Origin: JBCCFW01 sp039029535
Lineage (GTDB): Bacteria > Acidobacteriota > JBCCFW01
Assembly (NCBI GenBank): GCA_039029535.1
Contig: JBCCFW010000018.1
Location: forward strand, 7,743 to 71,742
Reading direction: 5' to 3'
Length of the DNA: 64,000 bases
How positions within the stretch are numbered: the first letter of the stretch is position 1; the number at the start of each line of letters is the position of its first letter. This document shows positions 9,136 through 17,500 of this stretch, piece after piece. The translations under genes and the position numbers were made by a program. The notes beneath the pieces were generated by a model. It searched no databases. It had not been told where the DNA came from and saw only the letters and a program-made list of their open reading frames with translations.

Positions 9136-9989
9136 GCCGACCCCTCTCGATCGCCATCCTCGGCGACCTCCACGGCCACCTCGATCCCGAGCTCGACGCC
9201 CCCCTGCTCGCAGCGCACCCGGTCCGACTGTGCACCGGCGATCTCACTCCCAACCGAGGACGCGAGCGCTTCGCCATCGCGATGGGCCTGGCCCGCAACC
9301 TCGCCGAGCTCGACGCTCACACGATCCTCGGCAACCACGACGGCCCGACTTGTTTCACGGGTCGGAGCTTCCCGAAGTCTTACCTCCGTCTCGAGAAGGC
9401 GCTGGGCGAGCACCATCTCGGTGGTCGACGCGTCGAGCTCCCCGAGCACGAGCTCACCCTCGTCGGCGCCCGACCTCTGAGCTGCGGTGGACCGAGCATT
9501 CGCTTCCCCGTCCCCGAGCGTGAGGACTGGACCCTCGAGCGCTGGGCCGAGTCCATCGTGGAGAACGTGCTTGCCGCCGAGCACGAGCACGTGATCGTCC
9601 TCGCTCACGACGGGCCCACGGGGCTCGGCGATCGGCGCGACTCCATCTACGGCTGCGACTTCAAGCGCGAGGAAGAAGGCGACTGGGGCGACGCCGACCT
9701 CCGCATGGCTCTCGACGAGGTGACGAGGCTAGGCCGACCGGTCACCGCCGTCGTCGCGGGGCACATGCACCACCAGCTCATCGGCGGTGGCGAGCGCGTG
9801 CCCATCGTTCGCGAAGGCCCGACGCTGCACGTCAATGCCGCGGTCGTGCCACGGGTGAGCGAGCGGGGTCGTGCCCTGGTCGTCCTCACCTTGGACGAGG
9901 CGGGTGACACCAGCGCCGAGCTCTGGTGGCATCGGGACGACGGGGTCGACAAGGTGGCGCTGAGCGAGACGGTTCGCGGAGCCGCCTGA
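9132..9989 (+). CDS. calcineurin-like metallophosphoesterase
   Basis: 285 aa, GTG start overlapping the upstream stop by 4 nt. The dinuclear metal-binding signature is present in order: GDLHGH near residue 11, CTGDL, GNHDGP, AHDGP and GHMHH. The pattern resembles the cyanobacterial/plant-type metallophosphatases (TIGR04168-like), though the assignment below superfamily level is tentative. No signal peptide, so cytoplasmic. It ends 12 nt from the convergent small gene. Confidence 0.88.
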   Translation: MSRPLSIAILGDLHGHLDPELDAPLLAAHPVRLCTGDLTPNRGRERFAIAMGLARNLAELDAHTILGNHDGPTCFTGRSFPKSYLRLEKALGEHHLGGRRVELPEHELTLVGARPLSCGGPSIRFPVPEREDWTLERWAESIVENVLAAEHEHVIVLAHDGPTGLGDRRDSIYGCDFKREEEGDWGDADLRMALDEVTRLGRPVTAVVAGHMHHQLIGGGERVPIVREGPTLHVNAAVVPRVSERGRALVVLTLDEAGDTSAELWWHRDDGVDKVALSETVRGAA

Positions 9990-10001
9990 GATCGGAACGA
10001 G

Positions 10002-10328
10002 TCAGTCGGACTCGCCGACGACGGCCTGCCGGGTCTTCTCGAAGCGACGCTGCCAGTTCTCCAGCGACTTCCCGCCCGAGGGATCGCGCTCGGAGAAGCC
10101 GATGCCGCTCACGTGGTCGACGGAGACGGCTTCCTTGCCTCCGTCGGGAAGCAGCAGCTTGACCCGGGCTTCGGCGCCCGCTCCGTCGTGGTCGTAGAGA
10201 AAGCCGGTGAGCTCGGTCCCGTCGGCGGTCACGATCGTGACGTCGCCTCGGTAGTCGCGGGCAGCGTCGAGCAGGTCGTCACGATCGGCCTCGGAGAGCG
10301 ACTCGAAGCGTCGGCCGGCGATCTCCAT
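10002..10328 (-). CDS. small conserved-looking protein coupled to hpnH
   Basis: 108 aa starting at an ATG inside the hpnH stop (TGATG, 1-nt overlap), a strong sign of coupled translation. The protein is soluble, charged, starts MEIAGRRFESLSEADRDDLL and contains DGTELTGFLYDHDG, with a basic C-terminal helix (ENWQRRFEKTRQAV). I do not recognise the family. The tight link suggests a role with hopanoid modification or with HpnH itself, but that is inference. Confidence 0.7.
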   Translation of the reverse strand: MEIAGRRFESLSEADRDDLLDAARDYRGDVTIVTADGTELTGFLYDHDGAGAEARVKLLLPDGGKEAVSVDHVSGIGFSERDPSGGKSLENWQRRFEKTRQAVVGESD

Positions 10329-11341
10329 CAGCCGAGACCGGCTCGCACGGTCCGCGCCATCCCCGAGAGCGTCGTGAAGGTCGCGTGCACGGCGCTGGCC
10401 TCGTGGCCGGAGTGGACCATGCAATCCGCACACTTCGAGTTGCCGCTGGCCTGGCCGTACTCCTCCCAGCGCGTCTCCTCCATGAGCTGGGCGAAGCTGT
10501 CGGCGTAGCCCTCCTGGAGCAGGTAGCAGGGACGCTGCCAACCGAACACGTTGTAGGTGGGGTTGCCCCAGGGTCGGCACTCGAAGTCGACATCACCCCG
10601 GAGGAAGTCGAGGAAGAGCGGCGAGTGGTTGAAGCGCCAGCTCTTCTTCGCTCGTCCCAGGAGCTCCGAGAAGAGACCGCGGGTCGCCTTGCGGGCGAGG
10701 AAGTGGTCCTGGTCGGGGGCCTTCTCGTAGCTGTAGCCCGGCGAGATGGTGATGCCCTCGACGCCGAGCTCCATGAGCTGGTCGAAGAGCGGGGCGAGCC
10801 GCTCGGGCTCCGCGCCCTCGAACAGGGTCGTGTTGGTGGTCACGCGGAAACCGCGTCGCACGGCTTCCTCGATCGCCTCGATGGCGACGTCGAAGCAACC
10901 CTCGCGGTTGGTCGAGAGGTCGTGCTCTTCCCGAGGACCGTCGAGGTGAATGCTGAAGGTCAGCCGCACGTTGGGCTGAAAGCGACCGGCCTCGAGCTGC
11001 TCCTTGAGCAGGAGCGCGTTCGTGCACAGGTAGATGAAGCGCTTGCGAGCGATGAGCCCCTCGACGATGCCGTCGATCTCGGAGTGCATCAGGGGCTCAC
11101 CCCCGGCGATGGACACCATCGGAGCGCCGCACTCCTCGGCTGCCCGAACGGCATCCTCGGGGCTGAGCTGACGCTTGAGGACGTGACCGGGGTACTGGAT
11201 CTTCCCGCAGCCCGCGCAGGCGAGGTTGCACTTGAGCAGCGGCTCGAGCATCAGCACGAGCGGGTAGCGCTTCTCGCCACGAATGAGCTGTCGGACGACG
11301 TGGCTGGCCACCGTGGCGGCCTGGATGGCGGGAACCGGCAT
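10328..11341 (-). CDS. hpnH: adenosyl-hopene transferase HpnH (radical SAM)
   Basis: 337 aa, ATG start, usual length. The radical SAM cluster motif is C38-x3-C42-x2-C45 (KCNLACAGC), followed by the SAM-binding glycine motif MVSIAGGEPLMHSEID and YLCTNALLL. The C-terminal region has CRPWGNPTYNVFGWQRPCYLL and CADCMVHSGHE, all typical of HpnH. The enzyme adds the 5'-deoxyadenosyl group to diploptene, the first step of extended bacteriohopanepolyol synthesis. No other hopanoid gene is in the window. It is divergent from the rpoH-type gene, with a 78 nt shared upstream region. Confidence 0.95.
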   Translation of the reverse strand: MPVPAIQAATVASHVVRQLIRGEKRYPLVLMLEPLLKCNLACAGCGKIQYPGHVLKRQLSPEDAVRAAEECGAPMVSIAGGEPLMHSEIDGIVEGLIARKRFIYLCTNALLLKEQLEAGRFQPNVRLTFSIHLDGPREEHDLSTNREGCFDVAIEAIEEAVRRGFRVTTNTTLFEGAEPERLAPLFDQLMELGVEGITISPGYSYEKAPDQDHFLARKATRGLFSELLGRAKKSWRFNHSPLFLDFLRGDVDFECRPWGNPTYNVFGWQRPCYLLQEGYADSFAQLMEETRWEEYGQASGNSKCADCMVHSGHEASAVHATFTTLSGMARTVRAGLG

Positions 11342-11419
11342 GAGACGTCTCCAGGAGCGCGGATCCTATCAGGGCACCGACGGGAGCCGACCCCTCCGCG
11401 TCATGGGAGAATCCGCCTC

Positions 11420-12466
11420 ATGAGCGAGGACGTGGCCGCTCGGCCGGCCGACGAGCCAGGTGGCGGAGACCCGCCCGAGGCCCCTGAAACGGGCCCGGAG
11501 GCCGGGATCGAGCCCGATGACGTCCTGGACGGCGAGCTGGTCCCGACCGGCCCCGAGGACGACGGGCCCGAGGTCCCCCTGGCCGACGGCGGCGGCGTTC
11601 TCCTCAAGCAGGACCTGCTCTCCCGCTACATGGCAGAGGTCGCGCGCTACGAGCGGCTGACCCCGGAGGCCGAGCACGAGCTGGCCTTGGCCTGGCACGA
11701 AGAAGGTGACCAGGCCGCGGCGGCGCGACTGGTGACCAGCCACCTCCGGCTCGTGGTCTCCATCGCCCTCTCGTTCCGACGCGCCTTCACCAACGTGCTC
11801 GACCTCATCCAGGAGGGCAACGTCGGTCTCATCGAGGCCGTGCAGCGCTTCGATCCGCTCAAGGGCACGCGCCTGTCGACCTACGCGACCTGGTGGATCC
11901 GCTCACGCATCGTCCGCTACCTCCTCGACAACTGGCGTCTCGTGCGGGTGGGGACGACCAACGCACGTCGCAAGCTGCTGTTCAACCTCCGCGACGAGAA
12001 GGCTCGTCTCGAGGCACAGGGGATCGTCCCGACGCCGAAGCGACTCGCGGCCCGACTCGGCACGAGCACCGAGGACGTGATCGCCGTCGACCAGGCCCTC
12101 GGCGCCCGCGACGTCTCGCTGGATCTCCCGGCCACCGACGATGGTGGCAGCCCGCGCTCCGAGCTCTTGCCGGGGCCCTCGGTGAACCCGGAGGCCGCGG
12201 CAGCAGGCACCGACTTCCTCGAGCGCTTCCACGCGGTCATCGACGACTTCGCTCAGGGCCTCAAGCCACGCGAGGAGATGCTGCTCCGCGAGCGTCTCCT
12301 CGCCGACGAGCCGCTGACCCTGCAAGACATCGCCGACCGCGAAGGCGTGACGCGCGAGGCCGTGCGTCAGAGTGAGAAGCGACTGGTCGATCGTCTCCGC
12401 GAGACGCTGCGCGAGCGGCTACCCGAGGCGGAGGACATCCAGTTCCTGCGCGAGCAGAGGGACTGA
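11420..12466 (+). CDS. rpoH: RNA polymerase sigma-32-type factor (RpoH family)
   Basis: 348 aa from ATG, with GGGAGA 8 nt upstream. An acidic ~60-residue N-tail precedes sigma region 1.2/2 (LVTSHLRLVVSIALSF, DLIQEGNVGLIEAVQRFD, RLSTYATWWIRSRIVRYLL) and the RpoH-box-like RRKLLFNLRDEKARL that distinguishes sigma-32 from housekeeping sigma. Region 4 ends with the helix-turn-helix LTLQDIADREGVTREAVRQSEKR. RpoH factors drive heat-shock genes such as chaperones and lon; lon lies about 10 kb away but a regulatory link here is only expectation. The acidic N-terminal extension is unusual. Confidence 0.9.
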   Translation: MSEDVAARPADEPGGGDPPEAPETGPEAGIEPDDVLDGELVPTGPEDDGPEVPLADGGGVLLKQDLLSRYMAEVARYERLTPEAEHELALAWHEEGDQAAAARLVTSHLRLVVSIALSFRRAFTNVLDLIQEGNVGLIEAVQRFDPLKGTRLSTYATWWIRSRIVRYLLDNWRLVRVGTTNARRKLLFNLRDEKARLEAQGIVPTPKRLAARLGTSTEDVIAVDQALGARDVSLDLPATDDGGSPRSELLPGPSVNPEAAAAGTDFLERFHAVIDDFAQGLKPREEMLLRERLLADEPLTLQDIADREGVTREAVRQSEKRLVDRLRETLRERLPEAEDIQFLREQRD

Positions 12467-12473
12467 TTCGTCG

Positions 12474-13535
12474 TCAGCGCTCGCTGGCGCGACGGCCGAG
12501 CATCTCCGACTCCATCCCGGCGGCCTTGCTGGCCTCGGCGAGCTTCAGGTCCGCGTCGACCATCATGGCGACCAGCCCGTCGAGATCGACCTTGGGCTCC
12601 CAGCCGAGCTTCTCGCGCGCCCGACTCGCGTCGCCGAGGAGCAGGTCGACCTCGGCCGGTCGGAAGTAGCGCGAGTCGATCTCGACGTGCTCTTCCCAGT
12701 CGAGATCCAGGCGAGCGAAGACCTTGCCGAGGAAGTCGCGCACGGAGTGGGTCTCACCGGTGGCGACCACGTAGTCGTCGGGCTCGTCGGCCTGGAGCAT
12801 GAGCCACATGGCCTCGACGTAGTCACCCGCGAAGCCCCAGTCACGCTTGGCGTCGAGGTTGCCGAGGTAGAGCTTGTCTTGCAGGCCCAGCTTGATGCGC
12901 GTGGCGGCCCGCGTGATCTTGCGCGTCACGAAGGTCTCCCCCCGCCGCGGTGACTCGTGATTGAAGAGGATCCCGTTGCAGGCGAAGAGCCCGTAGGCCT
13001 CGCGGTAGTTCTGGGTGATGTAGAACGAGTACGCCTTGGCCGCCGCGTAGGGGCTGCGGGGATGGAAGGGCGTCGTCTCGCTCTGAGGGGTCTCGACGAC
13101 CTTGCCGTACAGCTCGCTCGAGCTGGCCTGATAGAAGCGGACGTCGAGCCCGCTGTCGCGGATGGCTTCGAGCAGCCGGACCGAGCCGAGCCCGGTCACC
13201 TCGGCGGTGAACTCGGGGAGGTCGAAGGACTCGCGCACGTGGCTCTGGGCACCGAGGTTGTAGACCTCGTCGGGCTGGGTCTCGCTGAGGATGCGACGCA
13301 GCGACGAGGAGTCGGAGAGGTCGCCGTGATGGAGACGGAGCCGAATGTCGTCCTCGTGGGGATCCTGGTAGAGGTGGTCGATCCGCCCGGTGTTGAAGGA
13401 GGAGGAGCGACGGATGATCCCGTGGACCTCGTAGCCCTTCGAGAGAAGCAACTCGGCGAGGTAGGAGCCGTCCTGCCCGGTGATCCCGGTGATCAGGGCG
13501 CGTCGGCGAGGCGTGGTGCTGGACGAGTCGGTCAT
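12474..13535 (-). CDS. gmd: GDP-mannose 4,6-dehydratase
   Basis: 353 aa, ATG start, typical length. Extended SDR fold: NAD(P)-binding GITGQDG (residues 17-23), the Gmd-specific RRSSSFNTGRIDHLY, and the catalytic Tyr163-x3-Lys167 (PYAAAK) with the Thr/Ser-Glu pair in ASSSELYG. NHESPRRGETFVTRKITRA is diagnostic for Gmd. It makes GDP-4-keto-6-deoxymannose, the precursor of GDP-fucose, GDP-rhamnose and related sugars for O-antigen or exopolysaccharide. No partner epimerase or reductase is adjacent. It converges with the sigma factor gene (7 nt apart). Confidence 0.96.
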   Translation of the reverse strand: MTDSSSTTPRRRALITGITGQDGSYLAELLLSKGYEVHGIIRRSSSFNTGRIDHLYQDPHEDDIRLRLHHGDLSDSSSLRRILSETQPDEVYNLGAQSHVRESFDLPEFTAEVTGLGSVRLLEAIRDSGLDVRFYQASSSELYGKVVETPQSETTPFHPRSPYAAAKAYSFYITQNYREAYGLFACNGILFNHESPRRGETFVTRKITRAATRIKLGLQDKLYLGNLDAKRDWGFAGDYVEAMWLMLQADEPDDYVVATGETHSVRDFLGKVFARLDLDWEEHVEIDSRYFRPAEVDLLLGDASRAREKLGWEPKVDLDGLVAMMVDADLKLAEASKAAGMESEMLGRRASER

Positions 13536-13633
13536 GCGCGACAGTGTAGGTCCGACCTGCCCAGGACGTGTAGGAAAGCGTTCAGCGGGGCGGGCAGCCT
13601 GGGCCCCACGCGGAGCAGGCTCCTGAAACGACC

Positions 13634-13669
13634 GAAGGCGGGCCGAGGTCGTGCCCCGGACCCGCCTTC
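13634..13669. terminator. stem-loop downstream of the small membrane protein gene
   Basis: GAAGGCGGG (13634-13642) pairs perfectly with CCCGCCTTC (13661-13669) around an 18-nt loop. It lies just after the 95-aa gene on the minus strand and upstream of gmd. There is no clear T-run, so it is a candidate terminator or mRNA-stabilising hairpin only. Confidence 0.45.
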
Positions 13670-13691
13670 ATGCGGTGGTTGGTGACCCCGC

Positions 13692-13979
13692 TCAGGGAGT
13701 CACGCCAGTCGGAATGCCACCGCCACCGGCCATGAGCAGGCCGACCGCCGCCAGGCCGACGACGAACGAGGCTATCGCCAACATCAGCGGCTGTTTCGTG
13801 GACGGCCAGAACTTCACGATGCAGACGATGGCACCGATGTAGAGCAGGAAAGAACCGAAGATGCAGACCAGCCCCCAGACGACTCCGCCGCCCTGAAAGC
13901 TCTTGACGATCAACCAGATCCAGGCCACCAGCCCGAGAACCGCGCTGAGGAAGTACAGGATCATTCCCAACGTTGCCAT
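13692..13979 (-). CDS. small integral membrane protein
   Basis: 95 aa, ATG start with GAGGGAG about 8 nt upstream. Three hydrophobic helices: MILYFLSAVLGLVAWIWLIV, WGLVCIFGSFLLYIGAIVCIV and LMLAIASFVVGLAAVGLLMA, ending in a Gly-rich tail. The organisation resembles small uncharacterised bacterial membrane proteins; no function can be assigned. It follows the RluA-family gene by 106 nt and is probably transcribed separately given its strong ribosome site. Confidence 0.75.
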   Translation of the reverse strand: MATLGMILYFLSAVLGLVAWIWLIVKSFQGGGVVWGLVCIFGSFLLYIGAIVCIVKFWPSTKQPLMLAIASFVVGLAAVGLLMAGGGGIPTGVTP

Positions 13980-14085
13980 CGACTTGCTCCCTCGACCCGG
14001 GGGCCCACGAGGTGTCGCGCGCTTCCCTCCCCTGGTCGGCCGTGAGCGTGCCCCGCACGAAACGTGACGTCAAGGAGGAGGGTCC

Positions 14086-14994
14086 TCAGCATTCCGTCAC
14101 CTCACCGCTCATCCGCAGGACCTCGGGCGGAGGGCTCGTGAGCTCTCGAGCAGGATGCCGCCCCGAGGCGGGAAGCCGAATCCGCCAGGCGTGGAGCAGG
14201 TAGCCCGGATCACCGGGAACCGCGGTCGTGCCGTCCAGGGGTCGACCGCCCGCTCCATAAAGAGGATCGCCGACGAGGGGGTGACCGCAGGCCGCCACGT
14301 GGATCCTGATCTGATGGGGACGGCCGGTGACCAGGCGAGCCTCGAGCAGGGCCGTCTCCTCACGTCGCTCGAGAACCCGCAGCTCGGTGACGGCGGGTTT
14401 CCCGTCGGACGAGGCCGCGTGAACACGATCGAGAACGTCGTGCGGCACCGGACCGATCGGGTGCTCTTCTCGGTGCTCGTCCCAGCTCGGCCGGCCGACC
14501 ACCAGCGCGCGATAGATCTTCTCGAGCGTCGACGACCGGAGCAGCTCGGAGAGCTCACGTCGCGCCGCGGCCTCGCGAGCGCAGAGCACGAGCCCCGAGG
14601 TCGCGCGTCCGAGGCGATGCACCGGCGACGCCTCGGGGAAGCGCTCCCGCAATCGGTGCAGAACGGTGTTCTCGTGATAGCCGGCACCGGGGAGGGTCGG
14701 TAGCCCTGAAGGCTTGTCCACGACGACGAGCCGCTCGTCGTGATGAAGGATGGGCAGACCGGGCGGGACCGGCGGCTCTTCCCAGGGAGGCCGATGCCAG
14801 GAGAGCCGCTGGCCGGCGCGCAAGGTCTCGTCTTCGCGAAGCCGTCGCCCCGCCAGCTCGATCTCGCCGGCCGTCAATCGGGACGGCCAGGTCGTGACGT
14901 CGTCCTCGGGCCAGCGTCGCGCCAGGTGTTCGAGCACGGTGGAGCCCGCGGCGGTGACGTCGATCGTCTCGTGATGAACGCATCCCCGGTTCAC
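14086..14994 (-). CDS. RluA-family pseudouridine synthase-like protein, catalytic Asp replaced by Gly
   Basis: 302 aa. After an S4-like N-terminal region (RLTAGEIELAGRRLREDETL) the RluA fold is clear: ILHHDERLVVVDKPSGLPTLP, then VHRLGRATSGLVLCA, then VTGRPHQIRIHVAACGHPLVGD and YLLHAWRI. In the family the third motif is normally HRLD-x2-TSG with the essential catalytic Asp; here the codon reads GGA (Gly). A HRLG variant exists in some RluA relatives as I recall, so this may be a subfamily rather than a mutation. Activity on RNA is therefore uncertain. The stop overlaps no neighbour; it is 9 nt downstream of the CPBP gene's end region on the same strand. Confidence 0.85.
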   Translation of the reverse strand: MNRGCVHHETIDVTAAGSTVLEHLARRWPEDDVTTWPSRLTAGEIELAGRRLREDETLRAGQRLSWHRPPWEEPPVPPGLPILHHDERLVVVDKPSGLPTLPGAGYHENTVLHRLRERFPEASPVHRLGRATSGLVLCAREAAARRELSELLRSSTLEKIYRALVVGRPSWDEHREEHPIGPVPHDVLDRVHAASSDGKPAVTELRVLERREETALLEARLVTGRPHQIRIHVAACGHPLVGDPLYGAGGRPLDGTTAVPGDPGYLLHAWRIRLPASGRHPARELTSPPPEVLRMSGEVTEC

Positions 14995-15003
14995 GACGCG
15001 TCA

Positions 15004-15768
15004 TCAACCAGCGGAGAAGTGAAACATCAAGGTGACCATCACGCCGTTCGAGAGGCCGTGCATGACCACCGGGGCGAGCAGGCTCCTCGTGTAGTGGAAG
15101 GCCACGGCGTAGAGGAGGCCGAGCTGGAGCGCCTTGACCTGCTGCCCGAGGTCGAACCCGGAGACCGTGAGCGTCAGCGGATCGATCACCACGTGCGCGA
15201 TCATGAACAGCAAGGTCGCGATGAGACCCGACTGCGGCAGCTCGATGCCCAGCGGCCGGTACACCCTCCCCCAGTGCCGCGTCAGCCAGACCATCACCAG
15301 GCCCCGGAAGAGCGGCTCCTCCCCCAGCCCGCTCAGGGTGTATTGGAAGAACTGAACGCCCAGGACGTTCCGCGTCGTGAGGGGGTGGCCGGGGTCGGCG
15401 AGAGGCTTGCCCCAGAGTCGCAGGCCCTCGAGGGTCGCGAACACGAGAAAGAAGATCGCGATCCAACGCAGGCCTTGCTGCCAGTTCTCGAGGTTGAAGC
15501 CCCAGTGACGCAGGTCCCTCGGACCGATCGCCACCATGGCGACGATGGCCAGCAAGAGCTGCGCGACGTGATGGAGGCTGATCCAGAGGAAGGTCCCGTC
15601 GGGGTCGAGCCCGGCGAGCGGCGGATGGACGAGATCCGCCAGCAGCAAGGACAGCCAGGGGATCAAGTAGAGGAAGCCGACCGCGACGAGCAAGTCCGGC
15701 ACGCGACCGAACGATCGCGCGGCCGGCCTCAGGCCAGCGCTTCGTTCGTTCCTCGTCTCGGTGTCCAC
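15004..15768 (-). CDS. CPBP-family intramembrane metalloprotease
   Basis: 254 aa, GTG start. About seven hydrophobic helices. The CPBP signature is complete: GLGEEPLFRG (EE-x3-R), the His-containing MIAHVVIDP and the final MHGLSNG. It is a second, only distantly similar, CPBP protease in the window and lacks the Pro-rich tail of the one at 8212. It lies 9 nt before the RluA-like gene and 42 nt after the secreted paralog gene, all on the minus strand. Substrate unknown. Confidence 0.88.
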   Translation of the reverse strand: MDTETRNERSAGLRPAARSFGRVPDLLVAVGFLYLIPWLSLLLADLVHPPLAGLDPDGTFLWISLHHVAQLLLAIVAMVAIGPRDLRHWGFNLENWQQGLRWIAIFFLVFATLEGLRLWGKPLADPGHPLTTRNVLGVQFFQYTLSGLGEEPLFRGLVMVWLTRHWGRVYRPLGIELPQSGLIATLLFMIAHVVIDPLTLTVSGFDLGQQVKALQLGLLYAVAFHYTRSLLAPVVMHGLSNGVMVTLMFHFSAG

Positions 15769-15810
15769 CGAGGGAGTCTGATCGCACCCCCTCGGTGGGT
15801 CAACGTCGGG

Positions 15811-17328
15811 CTACCGACGTCCGATGCCGCGACGCGGCAGGTCGAGCCTGGGCGGAGGCGTGCGCGACCGACCCGGTAGCTCCAGAGTGGGCGTCTCGAA
15901 CACGGGCCACTGGACGGGGATCGAAACTCCCTCATTCTCCTGCTGTCGCAGCGAACCGCCGAGGACACCCCGAGCGATGGGGCCCGGGAGGTCGAGCGCA
16001 TCACCCGCGGCCATGATCGCCTCGGGTGAGACGCGAAGCCGGAGGTCGACCTCGAAGAGATCGAGGAAGATCGGAGGCCCGGAGGTCACCTCGACGAAGC
16101 GATGCTCCAGCCAGGGCACGTGGACGATCACCTGATCACCGCGGTCCAGGAGCTCGGCCAGGCGGTTCTCGAGCTCGGCGGGAGTCGGATCCACGGCATC
16201 CAGTGGGTTGTCGTGGTGGTGGAAGCGGTAGTCGACGAGCTCGACGCCTTCCGGCAAGCCGAAGCCGAGGAAACCTCCCTCCATCCGGCTGCCGACGGTG
16301 GGATTGCGCAGGTAGCCGCGGACGACGATCTCGTTGTCGCGACCCGGGATGAGCGAGCCCGTCGGCGGACCACCGTCGACCTCGAGCAGCTCGAAGTGGG
16401 CGAGACGAGCTTCGGACACGCAGGCCTCGCCAGAGCCGTCGGGTTGCTCGACACGGCTCTCCCACACCACCCCGTCACCGTCCATCAAGCGCAAGTGAAG
16501 ACGGTTGGCCATGCCCACGAAGCAAGGGAAGTGAAGACCGCAGGTCATCCCGATCCGGGCAGAGTCTCCGTCGATCAGGATCCCCTCGCCGGCGAGCTGG
16601 GCGGGCTCGATGGGAAAGAGATCGACGGGATCGGTCGGGTTCTCTCGCTCGACGACCAGCCGTAGCGGTCGCTCGGTCGGGTAATCATTGCGCTCGACCA
16701 GGATCTCGAAGGGCACCACGGTGCCGCTGGCGCCACCGATGACCGGCGACTCGAAGGACGCCGTCGGTCCTTCCAGGGGCGAGCTCGACACGCGAATGCA
16801 GGTCACGTCGGTGGAGCCGGTGCCACCCCATCCGTCATGAGCCCTGACCTCCACTCGGATCGCATCGAGACCGTCCGCCTCGGGCACGACGAGGTAGGCC
16901 GTCCAGGAGAGGCTAGTCGGCTCGTCGGCGAAGGGGCTGTACGCATCGTCCAGGACGGCCAGGGCGGGCAGGGTTTCTTCGAACTCCACGCGACCCAGGT
17001 CCACCGCGTCCGCAGCCTGGCAGGAGTCGTCCGGATTCGCGAGCTGGACTCCGCGGATCGTCCAGTCCACGAAGACGAAGCGGCCGTCTGCGTACGACGG
17101 CGGATCTTGGAAGACATCGCCGAAGTTGGTCGCGGTGACGGTGATCGGCACCAGGTCGCCCGGCTGCGCGAACACCTGATGTGCGATCACGTTGGCCGTG
17201 ATCGTGCCTTCCACGGTCGGAGGGTTCTGACAGGCACGGACCTCGAAGTGTCCGGAGCCGAGTCCGAGGTAGGGAAGGACGAGAAGCACGAGGCTTCTCT
17301 GCAGGCCGGAACGGTGAGCGGGAATCAT
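15811..17328 (-). CDS. secreted beta-rich protein of unknown function, paralog A
   Basis: 505 aa. The ATG at 17328 is chosen because GGAGG sits 5 nt upstream and it begins a signal peptide (MIPAHRSGLQRSLVLLVLPY...). The mature protein looks all-beta with an early domain (GDLVPITVTATNFGDVFQDP) typical of CARDB/Ig-like folds. It shares many blocks with the next gene: VERNDYPTERPLRLVVE, HLRLMDGDGVVWESRV, NEIVVRGYLRNP, HDNPLDAVDP. Several Cys suggest disulfides. I do not recognise a family; role unknown, exported. Confidence 0.75.
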   Translation of the reverse strand: MIPAHRSGLQRSLVLLVLPYLGLGSGHFEVRACQNPPTVEGTITANVIAHQVFAQPGDLVPITVTATNFGDVFQDPPSYADGRFVFVDWTIRGVQLANPDDSCQAADAVDLGRVEFEETLPALAVLDDAYSPFADEPTSLSWTAYLVVPEADGLDAIRVEVRAHDGWGGTGSTDVTCIRVSSSPLEGPTASFESPVIGGASGTVVPFEILVERNDYPTERPLRLVVERENPTDPVDLFPIEPAQLAGEGILIDGDSARIGMTCGLHFPCFVGMANRLHLRLMDGDGVVWESRVEQPDGSGEACVSEARLAHFELLEVDGGPPTGSLIPGRDNEIVVRGYLRNPTVGSRMEGGFLGFGLPEGVELVDYRFHHHDNPLDAVDPTPAELENRLAELLDRGDQVIVHVPWLEHRFVEVTSGPPIFLDLFEVDLRLRVSPEAIMAAGDALDLPGPIARGVLGGSLRQQENEGVSIPVQWPVFETPTLELPGRSRTPPPRLDLPRRGIGRR

Positions 17329-17450
17329 CGTTTCCTCCAGTTTCCTGCGTCGCATCCCACGACGCCGGGAATCCTCTCTGGCCGCAGCGTGAAGTGATCT
17401 TCGGCGGACCATCAGCCAAAGACAAGGGCCCCGCCCCTCTTCGACCCATT

Positions 17451-17483
17451 CCGGCTCCGACTGACCACGTCAGCCGGAGCCGG
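17451..17483. terminator. stem-loop after secreted paralog B
   Basis: CCGGCTCCGACTGA (17451-17464) pairs with TCAGCCGGAGCCGG (17470-17483) with one mismatch and a 5-nt loop. It is 17 nt past the stop of the minus-strand gene ending at 17501. No T-run follows; a candidate terminator between the two paralogs. Confidence 0.5.
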
Positions 17484-17500
17484 GAAGGGTGTCTCTTGGG

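Noticed and set aside
10385..11419. Plus-strand extension upstream of the sigma factor
   Set aside because: It is antisense of hpnH; the ATG at 11420 with GGGAGA upstream and the family N-terminus define the real start.
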